In this document: positions 35,989 through 47,660 of the stretch, in pieces
How the letters are laid out: every line of letters begins with the position of its first letter
Position numbering within the stretch: position 1 is the stretch's first letter
Assembly (NCBI GenBank): GCA_948567375.1
Contig: OX419757.1
Location: 67,456,001 to 67,520,000, forward strand
Source: Lunularia cruciata
Lineage: Eukaryota > Streptophyta > Marchantiopsida > Lunulariales > Lunulariaceae
Direction of reading: 5' to 3'
Length of the DNA stretch: 64,000 nucleotides
The notes under the pieces: model-generated
Told to the model about the DNA's origin: nothing
The model's input: only the letters and a program-made list of their open reading frames with translations
The model's database searches: none
Translations under genes and position numbers: made by a program

Positions 35989-36420
35989 AGGATGCACTTG
36001 TTGCTAGGTCAAAGAAGTTGATGAAGAAGTTTGGTAGGATATCCTCTAGACCTTCAACATTTGTAGTGAGCATGGCAAACAAGCAACAAGTTTGACTGGT
36101 GGGTATGATGGAAAAGGTGGTGTATTGGTTATGGGGGCTCAAAATCTCATGACTTTCTAAGTTATGATTTGTTACTTGGGAAGCCATGGTTGAAATAAAC
36201 TTGAACAATTGATCAATGGCAAAAAGGATACTTGAGAATTGGGCCATCAAACCATCAGGTTATAGTTCTAATAACCAATACCAACCACACCTCATATTCA
36301 AATACACCATCTTTGATTATTGGGAATCATACTTAGAAGAAAGAGCTTCATGTGTGGATACTAGCATGGTAGAAGAGACCTCTTCAGATGAGAATGAATC
36401 TGAATCCAATTTAGATGTGT

Positions 36421-36988
36421 TGTAACACCCGTTTGTGCATGTGTGTGGTAATATGATATTTAGCTTGATATTACAAGTACTTGAGAGATGTTATTTATAT
36501 AGAGATAAAGGATGGTCATTAGTCATGCATTACATGATTACATTAGTTATGATTAGCTAAAGTTAGTCATAGCTTACATAGTAAGGACCTTACTTTAGAG
36601 GAAGTAGAAAAGATGAGCACCACTATTTTTGATTCTAGTGTGTTGACTTGGTATTATTCCTAGGTGTTTCGCTTTGAGAAAAGAGTTGAGAACTCTTGGG
36701 CTTGCAAGTCTTTTTGTTTTGAATTCTTCTATAGTTCAAGGATAACCCATGTGAAAGAATCCTTGACTTAGTGGTTGGGTCAAGATAGGATCACATGCTT
36801 AGTGGAATATGCCCATGTGGATGGATATTCCTTTATACTTTTTGACTTTACTTGACTTTTAGCCTAGTAACTTGAGTTACTCCAGTAATTAGTAAATTTA
36901 GTGCATAACTATTTCACAAGTATATAAAGAAGGGGTGAGGAAGTACTCATCATCCTTTCATTTGCAACTATCTCTCTCTCATTGAGTT
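36421..36988 (+). repeat. A2 5' LTR, truncated
   Basis: It begins TGTAACACCCGTTTG and matches the family LTR up to CATTGAGTT. The last 120 bp or so is missing and sequence resumes in the leader just before ORF1. Confidence 0.82.
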
Positions 36989-37059
36989 TAGATTTCATGC
37001 ATGATGAGTGTGAGAGCAACAAAAAGCATGTTTGAGTGTTTAGACTCATCTTGGGAACA

Positions 37060-37529
37060 TGGAGGATCACCAAGAGTGGGAATTGAGGCTATGCAAGGTT
37101 CCCCAAGGGTTTGAGGTGATTGTAGGGGTGGATTTAGGAGAAGAGAATGTAGAATAGAATTGAAGAGAGTGTTGAGAGGATCCAAAAACCTACACCACTT
37201 GGAGGAAAGAGTGAGTCTAATTGCTTTGATGTGGAGAGAAGTGACATAAGGCAAGTTCATGTCCATTAACTTTTGAGAGCAAGAGATTGAGAGAAAGAAG
37301 AGGCTTACTTGACTTGGGTTTGCATGTTGGACCTTCTTCACCAAGATTGGGAGGGAGAAGATCTAAGACCAAGGAGTTGAGTGAGGTTTGTGGAGTGGAA
37401 GGACTTCCAAAAGGAGATGAGTGTAGTAGGGTAAAAGCACTTTTGGAGACTTTGGCAAAAGATCTTGGAGAGAGTCTGAGTACAGCTACAAAAATATTAC
37501 CACCTTCTTCAGCTAGTTCTCAAGATTAG
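37060..37529 (+). pseudogene. A2 ORF1 remnant
   Basis: It starts MEDHQEWELRLCKVPQGF. Small deletions shift the frame near 37140 and in the knuckle region (SNCFDVERSDIRQ in place of the CCHC motif). From 37287 the frame is open through GLHVGPSSPRLGGRRS and CEVCG-like residues, where SEVCGVEGLPKGDEC has lost one Cys and the His. It ends at the family stop. Confidence 0.72.
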
Positions 37530-37755
37530 TGATGGAGATAATCTTTCAACTTATGGATAAACTATCCATGAGAGTTCAATTAATATGCACTCTAGGATTT
37601 GATGTTGCTATAGAAATCTTGGAGCAACCTGAACCTTTTGAGTTCCCTAGAGTGGATTATTCTTAGATGGTGTTAGTCATGTATATACTCTATGAGTTAT
37701 AGAGTGAGAGAAAAGAAAAAAAATTGAGAAAAAAGAAAGATAGTGAGAGGTTAAG

Positions 37756-39650
37756 ATAGGGAAACTTCCGGTTTTCTTTGGCAAGGATGGAGAAGATGTG
37801 GAGGTCTTTGTGAGAGACTTCAAGAGAGCTTGCATAGGAAACAATGAGAGGAGGAAGAATGAGTGAGTCTCATTATTACCAAATTTCTTTGAGGATGCAG
37901 CACTTACATGGTATGAGTTAGAATACCAAAAGAGAGAGAGAGAGGAGAGATGGGAAAGAAGAGCCTTGAAAGAGTTTAACTTCAGCATTCATTGAGAACT
38001 TTATACCAAATGAGAGTTATGAGAGATTGATGAGTGAGGTTACCTTTCTCAAACAAGGAGATGGAGAGAAAGTGAGAGTCTATGTAGAAAGAGTGGAAAA
38101 GTTAGAGTCCAAATTTTGCATAGTGTTGAGGAAGGGTGGGGATGATGTAGAGACTATTATGATTGGCATAGGGGCCATGATCACCAAGAATTTTGTGGGA
38201 GGGTTGAGACCACAAATTAGAAGCAAGGTGAGATATGAAAACCTTCTTCCAAGGTTGAAGCTATCAAGATTGCAATTCGTATGGAGGAGAGTTTGGAAGG
38301 GGATGAGAGTGGTTTGGTGGTGAAGGAGGTTGTGCATCCTCCTCAAAGTTACAAGCATGGTGTAACTTCTGATACTTTGGGGGAAAGGGTTGCACCACAA
38401 GTAGTACTTGCTCCAATTTTTGCACCTCCACCAATGGATCTACTTCAAACCATCACAGAACAACTTGTAGATCTCAAGATCAATGTGGTGCAACTATGGG
38501 AGAAGAGAGAGGTGGATTAGAATGTAGGGAGAGGGCCTAGGAGTTATGGAAGTTATCCATATAGAGGAGGACAACCAACCAACAATTTCAATGAGAGAAA
38601 CTATTTTGGTTGTGGAGGAAGAGGCCATATCTAAAGGAATTGCCCAAATTCCACTTACCATGGAAGAAGGGGTTATGAGGGAGCCAAAAGAGGGAAAGAG
38701 GGAGGTAGTGAAACCCAAGTGGCTCTTAATCCAAATAAAGGTAAGGGGATAGCATCTATAGATATGGTTGAGAGCAAGTATGAGAAGGGAGAGTGCTCAA
38801 ACTCCAAGAGTCTTAATTTGGAGCTTTTGGCACAAGAGAAGAAGAGAGCTTGTTTTGCAAAGGATGTGCACTCTTCTCAAGGATTTACTCCTAGCCAAGA
38901 TACTCCTATGCCTACTAGGAGCACTTGCACAAGCACTTCAACACCATCAACAACAAAGACTCCAAGGAAGAAGTTGGGGATGGAGGACTTCTTGATCTCA
39001 AAGCAAAAATGGAACTACAATGTCTTGGAGGATGTTGGTAGTCACAAGCCTAACATCACAGCCAATTGATTGCTTTGAATCCTACTTTGAGAAAGGAGAT
39101 TAGAGGTGGTTTGAGTTCTACAAGGAGCAAGAGGAAGAAGAAGGCAAAAGTTCCAATATCAATATGGGGAGGAGGAGGGGGTGGATGCCAAACAAGAACC
39201 ATGGGAGGCTTGTGAATATGCTTCCAAGATTGATGTGAGGGTCAATAGTCACAACATTAAGGATGCATTGGTTGATGGAGGATCAGCAGTGAATGCCATG
39301 TCGGAAAGGTTGATGAAGAAGTTGGGTTTGATACCCTCAAGACCTTCAACATTTATAGTGAGTATGGCAAACAAGCAACAAGTTTGACCAGTAGGGGTGA
39401 TAGATAAAGTGATAGTTTTAGTTATGGGAGTTCAAAATCTCATGACTTTCCAAGTCTTGAAGGATTCAAGCTATGACTTACTTCTTGGGAGACCATGGTT
39501 GAGAGCAACATGCACAGCTGATCAATGGCACAAATGGTACTTGAGGATTGGACCATCAAACCATAGAGTCACAATTCCTGTGACTAACACCACCAACACT
39601 TCACATTCAGATACACCATCTTCTGATTATTGAGAATCAGATCTTGAAGA
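37756..39650 (+). pseudogene. A2 gag-protease remnant
   Basis: The start codon position reads ATA in place of ATG (37756-37758). The capsid region is present in pieces (SYERLMSEVTFLKQGDGEKV, KLESKFCIVLRKGGDDVET). The knuckle codes for YFGCGGRGHI with the first Cys changed and a stop after it. The protease block VDGGSAVNAMSERL is intact in the short frame at 39181-39387, and LLLGRPWLRA follows at 39397-39633. Stops and frameshifts separate the parts. Confidence 0.75.
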
Positions 39651-39699
39651 AGGAGCTTCAAGTGTGGACACAAGCATGGAGGAGGAGACTTCCACAAAG

Positions 39700-42590
39700 G
39701 AGGATGAATCTGATCTGATTTAGATGTGTATCCCTTGTGTGCTATGGATTTTGCACCTAAGCCAGAGGTTTTGAAGGACCCAGATAAATCACCATTGACA
39801 CTTGAGGAGGTAGAGAGAAGGTTAGTTATCCTCAAGTATGGCCCAAATGTTACCAAGGAGGAGAAGGTTAGGTTTGAGGAGATTTTCCGCAAGGTCATCC
39901 ATGTGTTTGCTTTTAGTTATAAGGATTTGAAGGAAGTCACCTTGGAGGAGCACAAGATAGAGATGGAGTCACATGCAAGACCAATCCGCCAAAAGCAGCA
40001 TCGCATCAGCCTACCAATATCTTTGGTTGTGAAAGAGGAGATTGATAAGCTCAAGGAGGCTGGATTTATCTTTGAGGTGGAGAATTCAGAATGGGTGTCT
40101 CCAATTGTGATTATAAAGAAAAAAAATGGCAAGCTTCAAGTATGTGTGGATTACAAGAAGCTCAATGCTATAACCAAGAAGGACTACTACCCATTTCCAT
40201 TCATTGATGAGATCTTGGAGGAGGTTGCAAGTCATGAGAGGTATAGTTTTGGAGATGGTTATAGCGGATATAACCAAATCAAGATTGCACCAGAGCATAA
40301 CAACTCACCACATTCACCACACCTTAGGGAACTTATGCTTTCAAGGTCATGCCTTTTGGACTTTGCAATGCTCCATCCACATTCCAAAGATTCATGAACA
40401 AGGTATTTGAACTTTTCATTGGGAAATTTGTGAGAAACTTCATTGATGACTTTTGTGTCTATGGGAGCAAGGAGGAGCACTTTGAGCACCTAATCAAGGT
40501 CTTGCAACGCTTGGATGAGGCAAATGCATCACTCAACCCAAAGAAGTGCATTTTTGGATGTGAAGAAGATCTACTTTTGGGGCACATCATCTCCGGGGAT
40601 GGAATAGCAGGTGATCTTGAGAAGATGAGGAAAATCTCAGACCTTCCATTCCCTTCAAGCTTGAAAAAGTTACGCCAATTCTTGGGGATGGTTGGGTACT
40701 ATAGAAGGTTCATCTTCTCATTTTCCAACAAGGCTTATGCATTGACCATCTACATGAAGAAGGGTGTAGATTACATGGTGATTTTTGAAGACAAGGAGGC
40801 TTAAAGGTTTTGAGAAGCTCAAGCAATCCCTTGTTGTAGCTCCAATTCTTGCTAAACTTGATTGGAGTAAGCCTTTCATCCTTTACACTGATGTTTCTTA
40901 TGTAGCTATAGGATTCACTCTTTGTCAATTAGACCAAGATGGGCATGATCATCCAATAGATTATGGTGTAGGCAGATGGTTTCAATAGAGAAGAACTGAA
41001 GAACTCTATCATAGAGAGAGAAGGGTTGGCAATGATCTTTGGTCTCAAGAAATTTAGACACTACTTGATTGGAGGAAAAGCCACCATTTTCACAGATCAC
41101 AAGGCTTTGAAGTACATCTTCAACAAGCCTAATGTGGAAAGGAGACTAGAAGGTGGATGATACTCTTGTCTGAGTATGACTACACCATTGAGGAAAGGCC
41201 AGGGAAGAAACATGCAAATGTAGATTTGTTATCTAGGGCCTATGATCATGATGGAGATGAACCAATGGATGATTCCTTCCCGGATGAGGAGCTCATGAAA
41301 ATCTCAATCACTCAATAGGTTCCAATGGAGTACAAGGAGATTGTGGATTTTGTGACAAGAAGTAACTATCCAGAAGGGATGCATGCTAGGGAGAGGAAGG
41401 CCCTTGCAACAAGATCTAGACCTTACACAATGGTGGAGGATATTCTTTTTCACCAAGGAGCAGATGGCCTACTTCAAAGATCAGTGGGTAAGGAAGAGTC
41501 TATCCTACTCATAAAGGATTTTCATGAAGGTTTAGTATGTGGAGTACAATTTGTAGGAAAGGTGACTACTTTCAAGATTCTAGATGTAGGTTACCATTGG
41601 AGAGGGATTTTCAAGGATTGTCTTGATTATTGCAAAACTTGTCATGTTTGTCAAGCATTTGCTAGCAAGTCTACATCCACTCCACTACTTAGATCAATTC
41701 CATTACTAAGAACTTTTGAGAAGTGGGGAATTGATTTTGTAGGTCCTCTCAATAGAACCTTGAGGAAAAATTGGTATATTGTGGTAGTTACTGATTACCT
41801 TACCAAGTGGGTTGAGGCTAGACCATTGAGGGACAAGAATGAAGATGAAGTTGGTAGATTTCTTTATGATTGCATTATCATTTAGGTTTGGATACCCTTT
41901 GGAGTTGGTTTCTAATAGAAAAGGAGAGTTTATAGGAAGCATCACTATAGCCATGCTACAACATTTCTCTATCACATATAGAGTAACTACATCTTATAAG
42001 ACAAATTCCAATGGCTTGGCAGAGAGAACCAATCAGACCTTATGCATGATGTTGGCCAAAGATGCAGAAATGGAGGGGGCTAAACATCATTGGGACAAGA
42101 GGATTCATGCGGTTTTGTGGGAGTATAGGACAACCATGAAGACTTCCACCAAATTTTCTCCATTTCAATTGATATATGGTATTGAGTCCACCCGACCTAT
42201 TCACTTTGATCTTCCTACCTTCCACAACATTCATAGGAGATTGAAGAAAGCACAAGGAAGTGATGCAAAGAAATCAAGGAAGGAACAATGCATGGAGTTG
42301 GAAGAGGCAAGAGTAGTTTCTATAGTTTGAGTGGAGCAAGCCCAAAGGAAACAAAAGGAGAGCTATGACAAGAGGCAAGGCAAGAAGAAGGTGAAGCCTT
42401 TCAAAGAAGGTGATTGGGTAATGTTGTTTGATTCTATTTGATTCAAGAGAGTGCAAAAGAAGTTTTTGCCCAAGTACTTTGGACTTTCATAGTGGAGAAG
42501 GTGTGGGGCAATTACACTTATGATCTCAAGGAGTTGGGAGGAGACACTTTGATAGGATTAACCATGATAAGTTGAAGATGTATCATAGAA
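39700..42590 (+). pseudogene. A2 RT-RNaseH-integrase remnant
   Basis: Frames 39726-40397 and 40349-40804 together cover RT, including MPFGLCNAPSTFQRF and the catalytic FIDDFCVYG. RNaseH follows with damage (YTDVSYVAIG, FTDHKALKY, HANVDLLSR). Integrase is in 41325-41885 and 41839-42330, with HEGLVCG, CKTCHVCQ, WGIDFVGPL and LAERTNQT. SDRGGEF has become SNRKGEF, so the second catalytic Asp is lost. At least five frameshifts or stops were seen. Confidence 0.8.
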
Positions 42591-42643
42591 GGTAGAGAGA
42601 TCTTCACTTTGAGGACAAAGTGAAAACTTAGTCCGGGGGTAAA

Positions 42644-43335
42644 TGTAACACCCGTTTGTGCATGTGTGTGGTATTGTGATATTTAGCTTGGTATTACAAG
42701 TACTTGAGAGATATTATTTATATAGAGATAAAGGATGGTTCTATGTTAGTCATGATTAGCTAAAGTTAGTCATAGCTTACATAGTAAGGACCTTACTTTA
42801 GAGGAAGTAGAAAAGATGAGCACCACTATTTTTGATTCTAGTGTGTTGACTTGGTATTATTCCTAGATGTTTGGCTTTGAGGAAAGAGTTGAGAACTCTT
42901 GGGCCCACAAGCCTTTTTGTTTTGAATTCTTCTATAGTTCAAGGATAACCCATGTGAAGGAATCCTTGACTTAGTGGTTGGGTCAAGATATGATCACATG
43001 CTTAGTGAAATATGCCCATGTGGATGGATATTCCTTTATACTTTTTGACTTTACTTGACTTTTAGCCTAGTAACTTGAGTTACTCTAGTAATTAGTAACT
43101 TTGGTGCATAATTATTTCACAAGTATATAAAGAAGGGGTGAGGAAGTACTCATCATCCTTTCATTTGCAACTATCTCTCTCTCATTGAGTTCTCTAGTGA
43201 GCAATGTCTTGAGTATTGGAGTGTTAGCCTTGGAGGAGTATGATGGAGTTGGGGTTCTTTGCCTTCTTAGTCCATGGTGCGCTACCATAATAGCCATTAG
43301 AGGTTCATCCTGAGTGAGAGACAGGCCGGCTCACA
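42644..43335 (+). repeat. A2 3' LTR
   Basis: It spans TGTAACACCCGTTTG to GGCCGGCTCACA, 692 bp, the same length as the A3 LTRs. A TATA-like TATATAAAGAAGG lies at about 43124. It is directly followed by A5 coding sequence. Confidence 0.88.
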
Positions 43336-43529
43336 TTGCATCTCTTGTGTGTTATGGACTTTGTGCTTAAGCTAAAGGTTAAGGTTGAGGATCTAGATAA
43401 ATCAACGTTGATCCTTGAGGAGGTAGAGAGGAGACTTTCTACCCTAAAGTCCAAGGTCCCAATGTTACCAAGGAGGAGAAGGTAAGATTTGAAGAGATTA
43501 TCTACAAGTACATCCATTTTTTTTCTTTT

Positions 43530-43852
43530 TGTGATACCCACATTTTTTGTTTATTTTGGGAGTTTTAAAGAAGAACTGTGTTGGTAAAGCCAAAGGAGGG
43601 GTAAATGGGGAGGAAACCTGAGTAATTGTATGTTTGGAAAAAAACCAAAGTTGACTTGAGTCAAAGTCAAAAGAACTCGGGTTGGACAAAGGAAATATGA
43701 AGTCGGACAAAGGAAGTATGAAGACAATGACAGAGGACTTCATATCATGGTAGCGCCACTTGATTGGAAGAACTTGTAACAACCTTAACTTGGGTTCTGC
43801 CAATCAAGAAAGTATGCGAGAAGAAAGTGACTACCTTAGGACCAAGATGTTT
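43530..43852 (+). repeat. Family B-related LTR fragment
   Basis: TGTGATACCCACATTTTTTG matches the start of the B 3' LTR at 56127 in 18 of 20 positions. Beyond it the two diverge strongly, sharing only scattered blocks (AACCAAAGTT, ACTCGG). It begins exactly where A5 RT coding (IHFFSF for the family IHVFAF) breaks off, so it was inserted in A5. It is cut after 323 bp by A3. Confidence 0.6.
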
Positions 43853-44544
43853 TGTGAGCCGGCTTGTCTCTCACTCAGGAAGAACCTCTGATGGCTATTA
43901 TGGTAGCGCACCATGGACTAAGAAGGCAAGGAACCCCAACTCCATCATACTCCTCCAAGGCTAACACTCCAAGACTCAAGACATTGCTCACTAGAGAACT
44001 CAATGAGAGAGAGATAGTTCCAAATGAAAGGATGATGAGTACCTCTTCACCCCTTGTTTATATACTTGTGAAATAATTACGTACCAAAGTTACTAATTAC
44101 CATAGTAACTCAAGTTATTAGACTAAAAGTCAAGTAAAGTCAAAAAGTAGAAAGGAATATCCATTCACATGGACATATTCTCCTATGCATGTGGTCTTAT
44201 CTTGACCCAACCACTAAGTCAAGGATTCGTTCACATGGGCTATCCTTGGACTAAAGAAGAATCCAAAACAAAAAGGCTTGCGGGCCCAAGAGTTCTCAAC
44301 TCTTTCCTCAAAGCCAAACACCTAGGAATAATACCAAGTCAACACACTAAAATCCAAAATAGTGGTGCTCATCTTTTCTACTTCCTCTAAAGTAAGGTCC
44401 CCTCTATCTTAGCTATGAATAAATTTAGCTAACCATGACTAACATAGAACCATCCTTTATCTCTATATAAATAATATCTCTTAAGTACTTGTAATACCAA
44501 GCTAAATATCACAATACCACACACATGCACAAATGGGTGTTACA
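43853..44544 (-). repeat. A3 3' LTR
   Basis: It runs TGTGAGCCGGCTTG to GGGTGTTACA on the plus strand. Its internal edge lies 48 bp from the integrase stop. Confidence 0.9.
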
Positions 44545-44592
44545 TTTACTCCCGGACTAAGTTTTCACTTTGTCCTCAAAGTGAAGGTCTCT

Positions 44593-46413
44593 CTACCTTC
44601 TATGGTACATCTTCAACTTATCATGGTTAATCCTATCAAAGTGTCTTCCTCCCAACTCCTTGAGATCATAGGTGTAATTGCCCCACACCTTCTCTACTAT
44701 GAAAGGTCCAAAGTACTTAGGCAAAAACTTCTTTTGCACTCTCTTGAATCGAATAGAATCAAACAACATTACCCAATCACCTTCTTTGAAAGGCTCCACC
44801 TTCCTCTTGCCTTGCCTCTTGTCATAGCTCTCCTTTTGTTTCCTTTGGGCTTGCTCCACTCGAACCATAGTGACTACTCTTGCCTCTTCCAACTCCATGA
44901 GTTGATCCTTCCTTGACTTCTCTGCATCACTTCCTTGTGCTTTCTTCAATCTCCTATGAATGCTTTGGAAGGTAGGAAGATCAAAGTGAATAGGTAAGGT
45001 AGACTCAATACCATACACCAATTGGAATGGAGAATATCCGGTGGAAGTCTTCATGGTTGTCCTATACTCCCACAAAACTGCATGAATCCTCTTGTCCCAA
45101 TGATGTTTAGCCCCCTCCATTTCTGCATCTTTGGCCAACATCATGCACAAGGTCTGATTGGTTCTCTCTGCCAAGCCATTGGAATTTGGCTTATAGGATG
45201 TAGTTACTCTATGTGTGATAGAGAAATGTCGTAGCATGGCTGTAGTTATGCTTCCTGTAAACTCTCCTCCTCTATCAGAAACCCACTCCAAAGGGCATCC
45301 AAACCTAGTGATAATGCGTTCATAAAGAAATCTACCCACTTCATATTCATTCTTGTCCCTCAATGGTCTAGCCTCAACCCACTTGGTAAGGTAATCAGTA
45401 ACTACCACAATGTACCGATTGTTCCTTGGAGTTCTATTGAGAGGACCTACAAAATCAATTCCCCACTTCTCAAAAGGGTCTAGCAATGGAATTGATCTAA
45501 GTGGTGGAGTGGATGTAGACTTTCTAGCAAAAGCTTGACAAACATGACAAGTTTTGCAATAATCAAGACAATCCTTGAAAATCCCTCTCCAATGGTAACT
45601 TGCATCTAGAATCTTGAAAGCAGTCACCTTCCATGCAAAGTGTCCTCCACATACTAAACCTTCATGAAACTCCTTTATGAGTAGGATAGACTCTTCCTTA
45701 CCCACTTCTCTTCGAAGTAGACCATCTGCTCCTTGGTGAAAAAGAATATCCTCCACCATTGTGTAAGGTCTAGATCTTGCTGCAAGGGCCTTCCTCTCCC
45801 TAGCATGCATCCTTTCTCGATAGTTACCTCTTGTCACAAAATCCACAATCTCCTTGTACTCCATTGGAACCTCTTGAGTGACTGAGATTGTCATGAGCTC
45901 CTCATCCGGGAAGAAATCATCCATTAGCTCATCTCCATCATGATCATAGGCTCTAGATAATAAATCAGCATTTGCATGTTTCTTTCCTGGCCTATCTTCA
46001 ATGGTGTAGTCAAACTCAGACAAGAGTATCATCCACCTTGCTAGTCTCCCTTCAACATTAGGCTTGTTGAAGATGTACTTCAAAGCCTTGTGATCCGTGA
46101 CAATGGTGGCTTTCCCTCCAATCAAGTAGTGTCTAAACTTCTTGAGACCAAAGATCACTGCCAACCCTTCTCTCTCCGTGACAGAGTAGTTCTTCTCTGC
46201 TGAAACCATCTGCCTACTAGCATAAGCTATTGGATGATCATGCCCATCTTGGTCTAATTGACTAAGAGTGCATCCTATAGCTACATTAGAAGCATCAGTG
46301 TAGAGGATGAAAGGTTTATTCCAATTAGGTTTAGCAAGAATTGGAGCTACAACAAGGGATTGCTTGAGCTCCTCAAAAGCTTTGAGAGCCTCCTTGTCTT
46401 CCAAAATCACCAT
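44593..46413 (-). CDS. A3 RNaseH-integrase, 606-codon open part of pol
   Basis: This is the 3' part of pol; its Met is internal to the original protein. RNaseH occupies about residues 30-155, with D40 (YTDAS), E80, D107 (VTDHKAL) and D150 (HANADLLSR). Integrase follows with a zinc-binding H250, H258, C289, C292 and the triad D320 (WGIDFVG), D380 (VSDRGG) and E416 (LAERTN), i.e. DD35E. The C-terminus has GDWVMLFD and KKFLPKYFGPFIV, the usual gypsy GPY/F-type module, and no chromodomain. The catalytic residues are all present. Upstream frameshifts would prevent synthesis as a normal Gag-Pol. Confidence 0.9.
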   Translation of the reverse strand: MVILEDKEALKAFEELKQSLVVAPILAKPNWNKPFILYTDASNVAIGCTLSQLDQDGHDHPIAYASRQMVSAEKNYSVTEREGLAVIFGLKKFRHYLIGGKATIVTDHKALKYIFNKPNVEGRLARWMILLSEFDYTIEDRPGKKHANADLLSRAYDHDGDELMDDFFPDEELMTISVTQEVPMEYKEIVDFVTRGNYRERMHARERKALAARSRPYTMVEDILFHQGADGLLRREVGKEESILLIKEFHEGLVCGGHFAWKVTAFKILDASYHWRGIFKDCLDYCKTCHVCQAFARKSTSTPPLRSIPLLDPFEKWGIDFVGPLNRTPRNNRYIVVVTDYLTKWVEARPLRDKNEYEVGRFLYERIITRFGCPLEWVSDRGGEFTGSITTAMLRHFSITHRVTTSYKPNSNGLAERTNQTLCMMLAKDAEMEGAKHHWDKRIHAVLWEYRTTMKTSTGYSPFQLVYGIESTLPIHFDLPTFQSIHRRLKKAQGSDAEKSRKDQLMELEEARVVTMVRVEQAQRKQKESYDKRQGKRKVEPFKEGDWVMLFDSIRFKRVQKKFLPKYFGPFIVEKVWGNYTYDLKELGGRHFDRINHDKLKMYHRR

Positions 46414-46516
46414 GTAATCTACACCCTTTTTTCATGTAGATGGTCAATGCATAAGCCTTGTTGGAAAATAAGAAGATGAACCTCCTTTAGTACCCAACCA
46501 TCCCCAAGAATTGGCG

Positions 46517-47463
46517 TCACTTTGTCAAGCTTGAAGGGAATGGAAGGTCTGAGATTTTCCTCACCTTCTCAGGATCAACTACTATTCCATCCTTGGAGAT
46601 GATGTGCCCCAAAAGTAGACCTTCTTCACATCCAAAAATGCACTTCTCTGGGTTGAGTGATGCATTTGCCTCATCCAAGCGTTGCGAGACTTTGATTAGG
46701 TGCTCAAAGTGCTCCTCCTTGCTCCCATAGACACAAAAGTCATCAATGAAATCTCTCACAAATTTCCCAATGAAAGGTTCAAATACCTTGTTCATGAACC
46801 GTTGGAATGTGGCTGGAGCATTGCAAAGTCCAAAAGGCATGACCTTGAAAGCGTAAGTTCCCCAAGGTGTGGTGAACGTGGTGAGTTGTTGATGCTCTGG
46901 TGCAATCTTGATTTGGTTGTATCCACTATAACCATCTCAAAACTGTACCTCTCATGACCTGCAACCTCCTCCAAGACCTCATCAATGAATGGCAATGGGT
47001 AGTAGTCCTTCTTGGTAACAGCATTGAGCTTCTTGTAATCCACACATACCCAAAGCTTGCCATTCTTTTTCTTCACAATGACAATTGGAGACACCCATTC
47101 TGAATTCTCCACCTCAAAGATAAATCCAGCCTCCTTGAGCTTATCAATCTCCTCCTTCACAACCAAAGATATTGGTGGGCTAATTTGACGTTGCTTTTGG
47201 CGGACTGGTCTTGCATGTGACTCCACCTCGATCTTGTGCTCCTCCAAGGTGACTTCCTTCAAATCCTTGTAACTAAAAGCAAACACATGGATGAACTTGT
47301 GGAAAATCTCCTCAAATCTCACCTTCTCCTCCTTGGTAACATTTGGACCATACTTGAGGGTAGCTAACCTTCTCTCTACCTCCTCAAGTGTCAATGGTGA
47401 TTTATCTGGGTCCTTCAAAACCTCTGGCTTAGGTGCAAAATCCATAGCACACAAGGGATACAC
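46517..47463 (-). pseudogene. A3 reverse transcriptase, frameshifted
   Basis: The frame at 46792-47463 covers the N-terminal part (KEEIDKLKEAGFIFEVENS, WVSPIVIVKKKNG, VCVDYKKLNAVTKKDYYPLP) and shifts right after HERYSF, where DGYSGYNQI should follow. The frame at 46517-46840 continues with MPFGLCNAPATFQRF, FIDDFCVYG (the YxDD site) and EGLLLGHIISKDG. A further shift near 46430-46510 separates it from RNaseH. The stop of the gag frame and a second shift in the acidic linker separate it from protease. RT would copy element RNA in the particle; here it is not expressible in one frame. Confidence 0.85.
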
Positions 47464-47660
47464 ATCTAAATCAGATCAGATTCATCCTCCTTTGTGGAAG
47501 TCTCCTCCTCCATGCTTGTGTCCACACTTGAAGCTCCTTCTTCAAGATCTGATTCTCAATAATCAGAAGATGGGGTATCTGAATGTGAAGTGTTGGTGGT
47601 GTTAGTCACAGGAACAATGACTCTATGGTTTGATGGCCCAATCCTCAAGTACCCTTTGTG

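Larger units (their letters stand above)
33277..36420 (+). pseudogene. A5 gag-protease remnant, interrupted
   Basis: Gag starts with a frame-shifted KLWFSLARMERIWRL region and continues through REALRVIHIEE-like shadow frames. The zinc knuckle reads CFGYGGRGHIQRNC, with the second Cys changed to Tyr. The protease region is split by the D solo LTR immediately before DALV. After that LTR, frames resume through the expected protease C-terminus (LLLGKPWL-like) and the acidic linker (ETSSDENESESN), ending at the A2 insertion. Multiple stops make it inactive. Confidence 0.7.
36421..43335 (+). mobile_element. A2: family A element inserted in A5
   Basis: A 5' LTR fragment, ORF1, gag-protease, RT-RNaseH-integrase and a complete 3' LTR follow in order. 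It sits in A5 at the codons for DVYPLCAMDF: the Asp-Val part precedes 36421 and the rest resumes after 43335. The target duplication is no longer clear. A deletion joins the 5' LTR to the end of the leader and removes the PBS and ORF0, so this copy could not prime its own reverse transcription. Confidence 0.85.
32722..43529 (+). mobile_element. A5: 5'-truncated family A element, host of three insertions
   Basis: Homology begins abruptly inside ORF1 (no LTR) and proceeds through gag and protease to the N-terminal RT, where it ends at a family B-like LTR. It is interrupted by solo LTR E (34432-34808), a solo D LTR (35286-35988) and complete-length element A2 (36421-43335). Reading continuity across each insertion is visible: VVESK/YEKGE, HTIK/DALV and SNLDV/PLCAMDF-type positions respectively. 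It is the oldest-looking family A copy, with many stops and an internal palindrome. Confidence 0.82.
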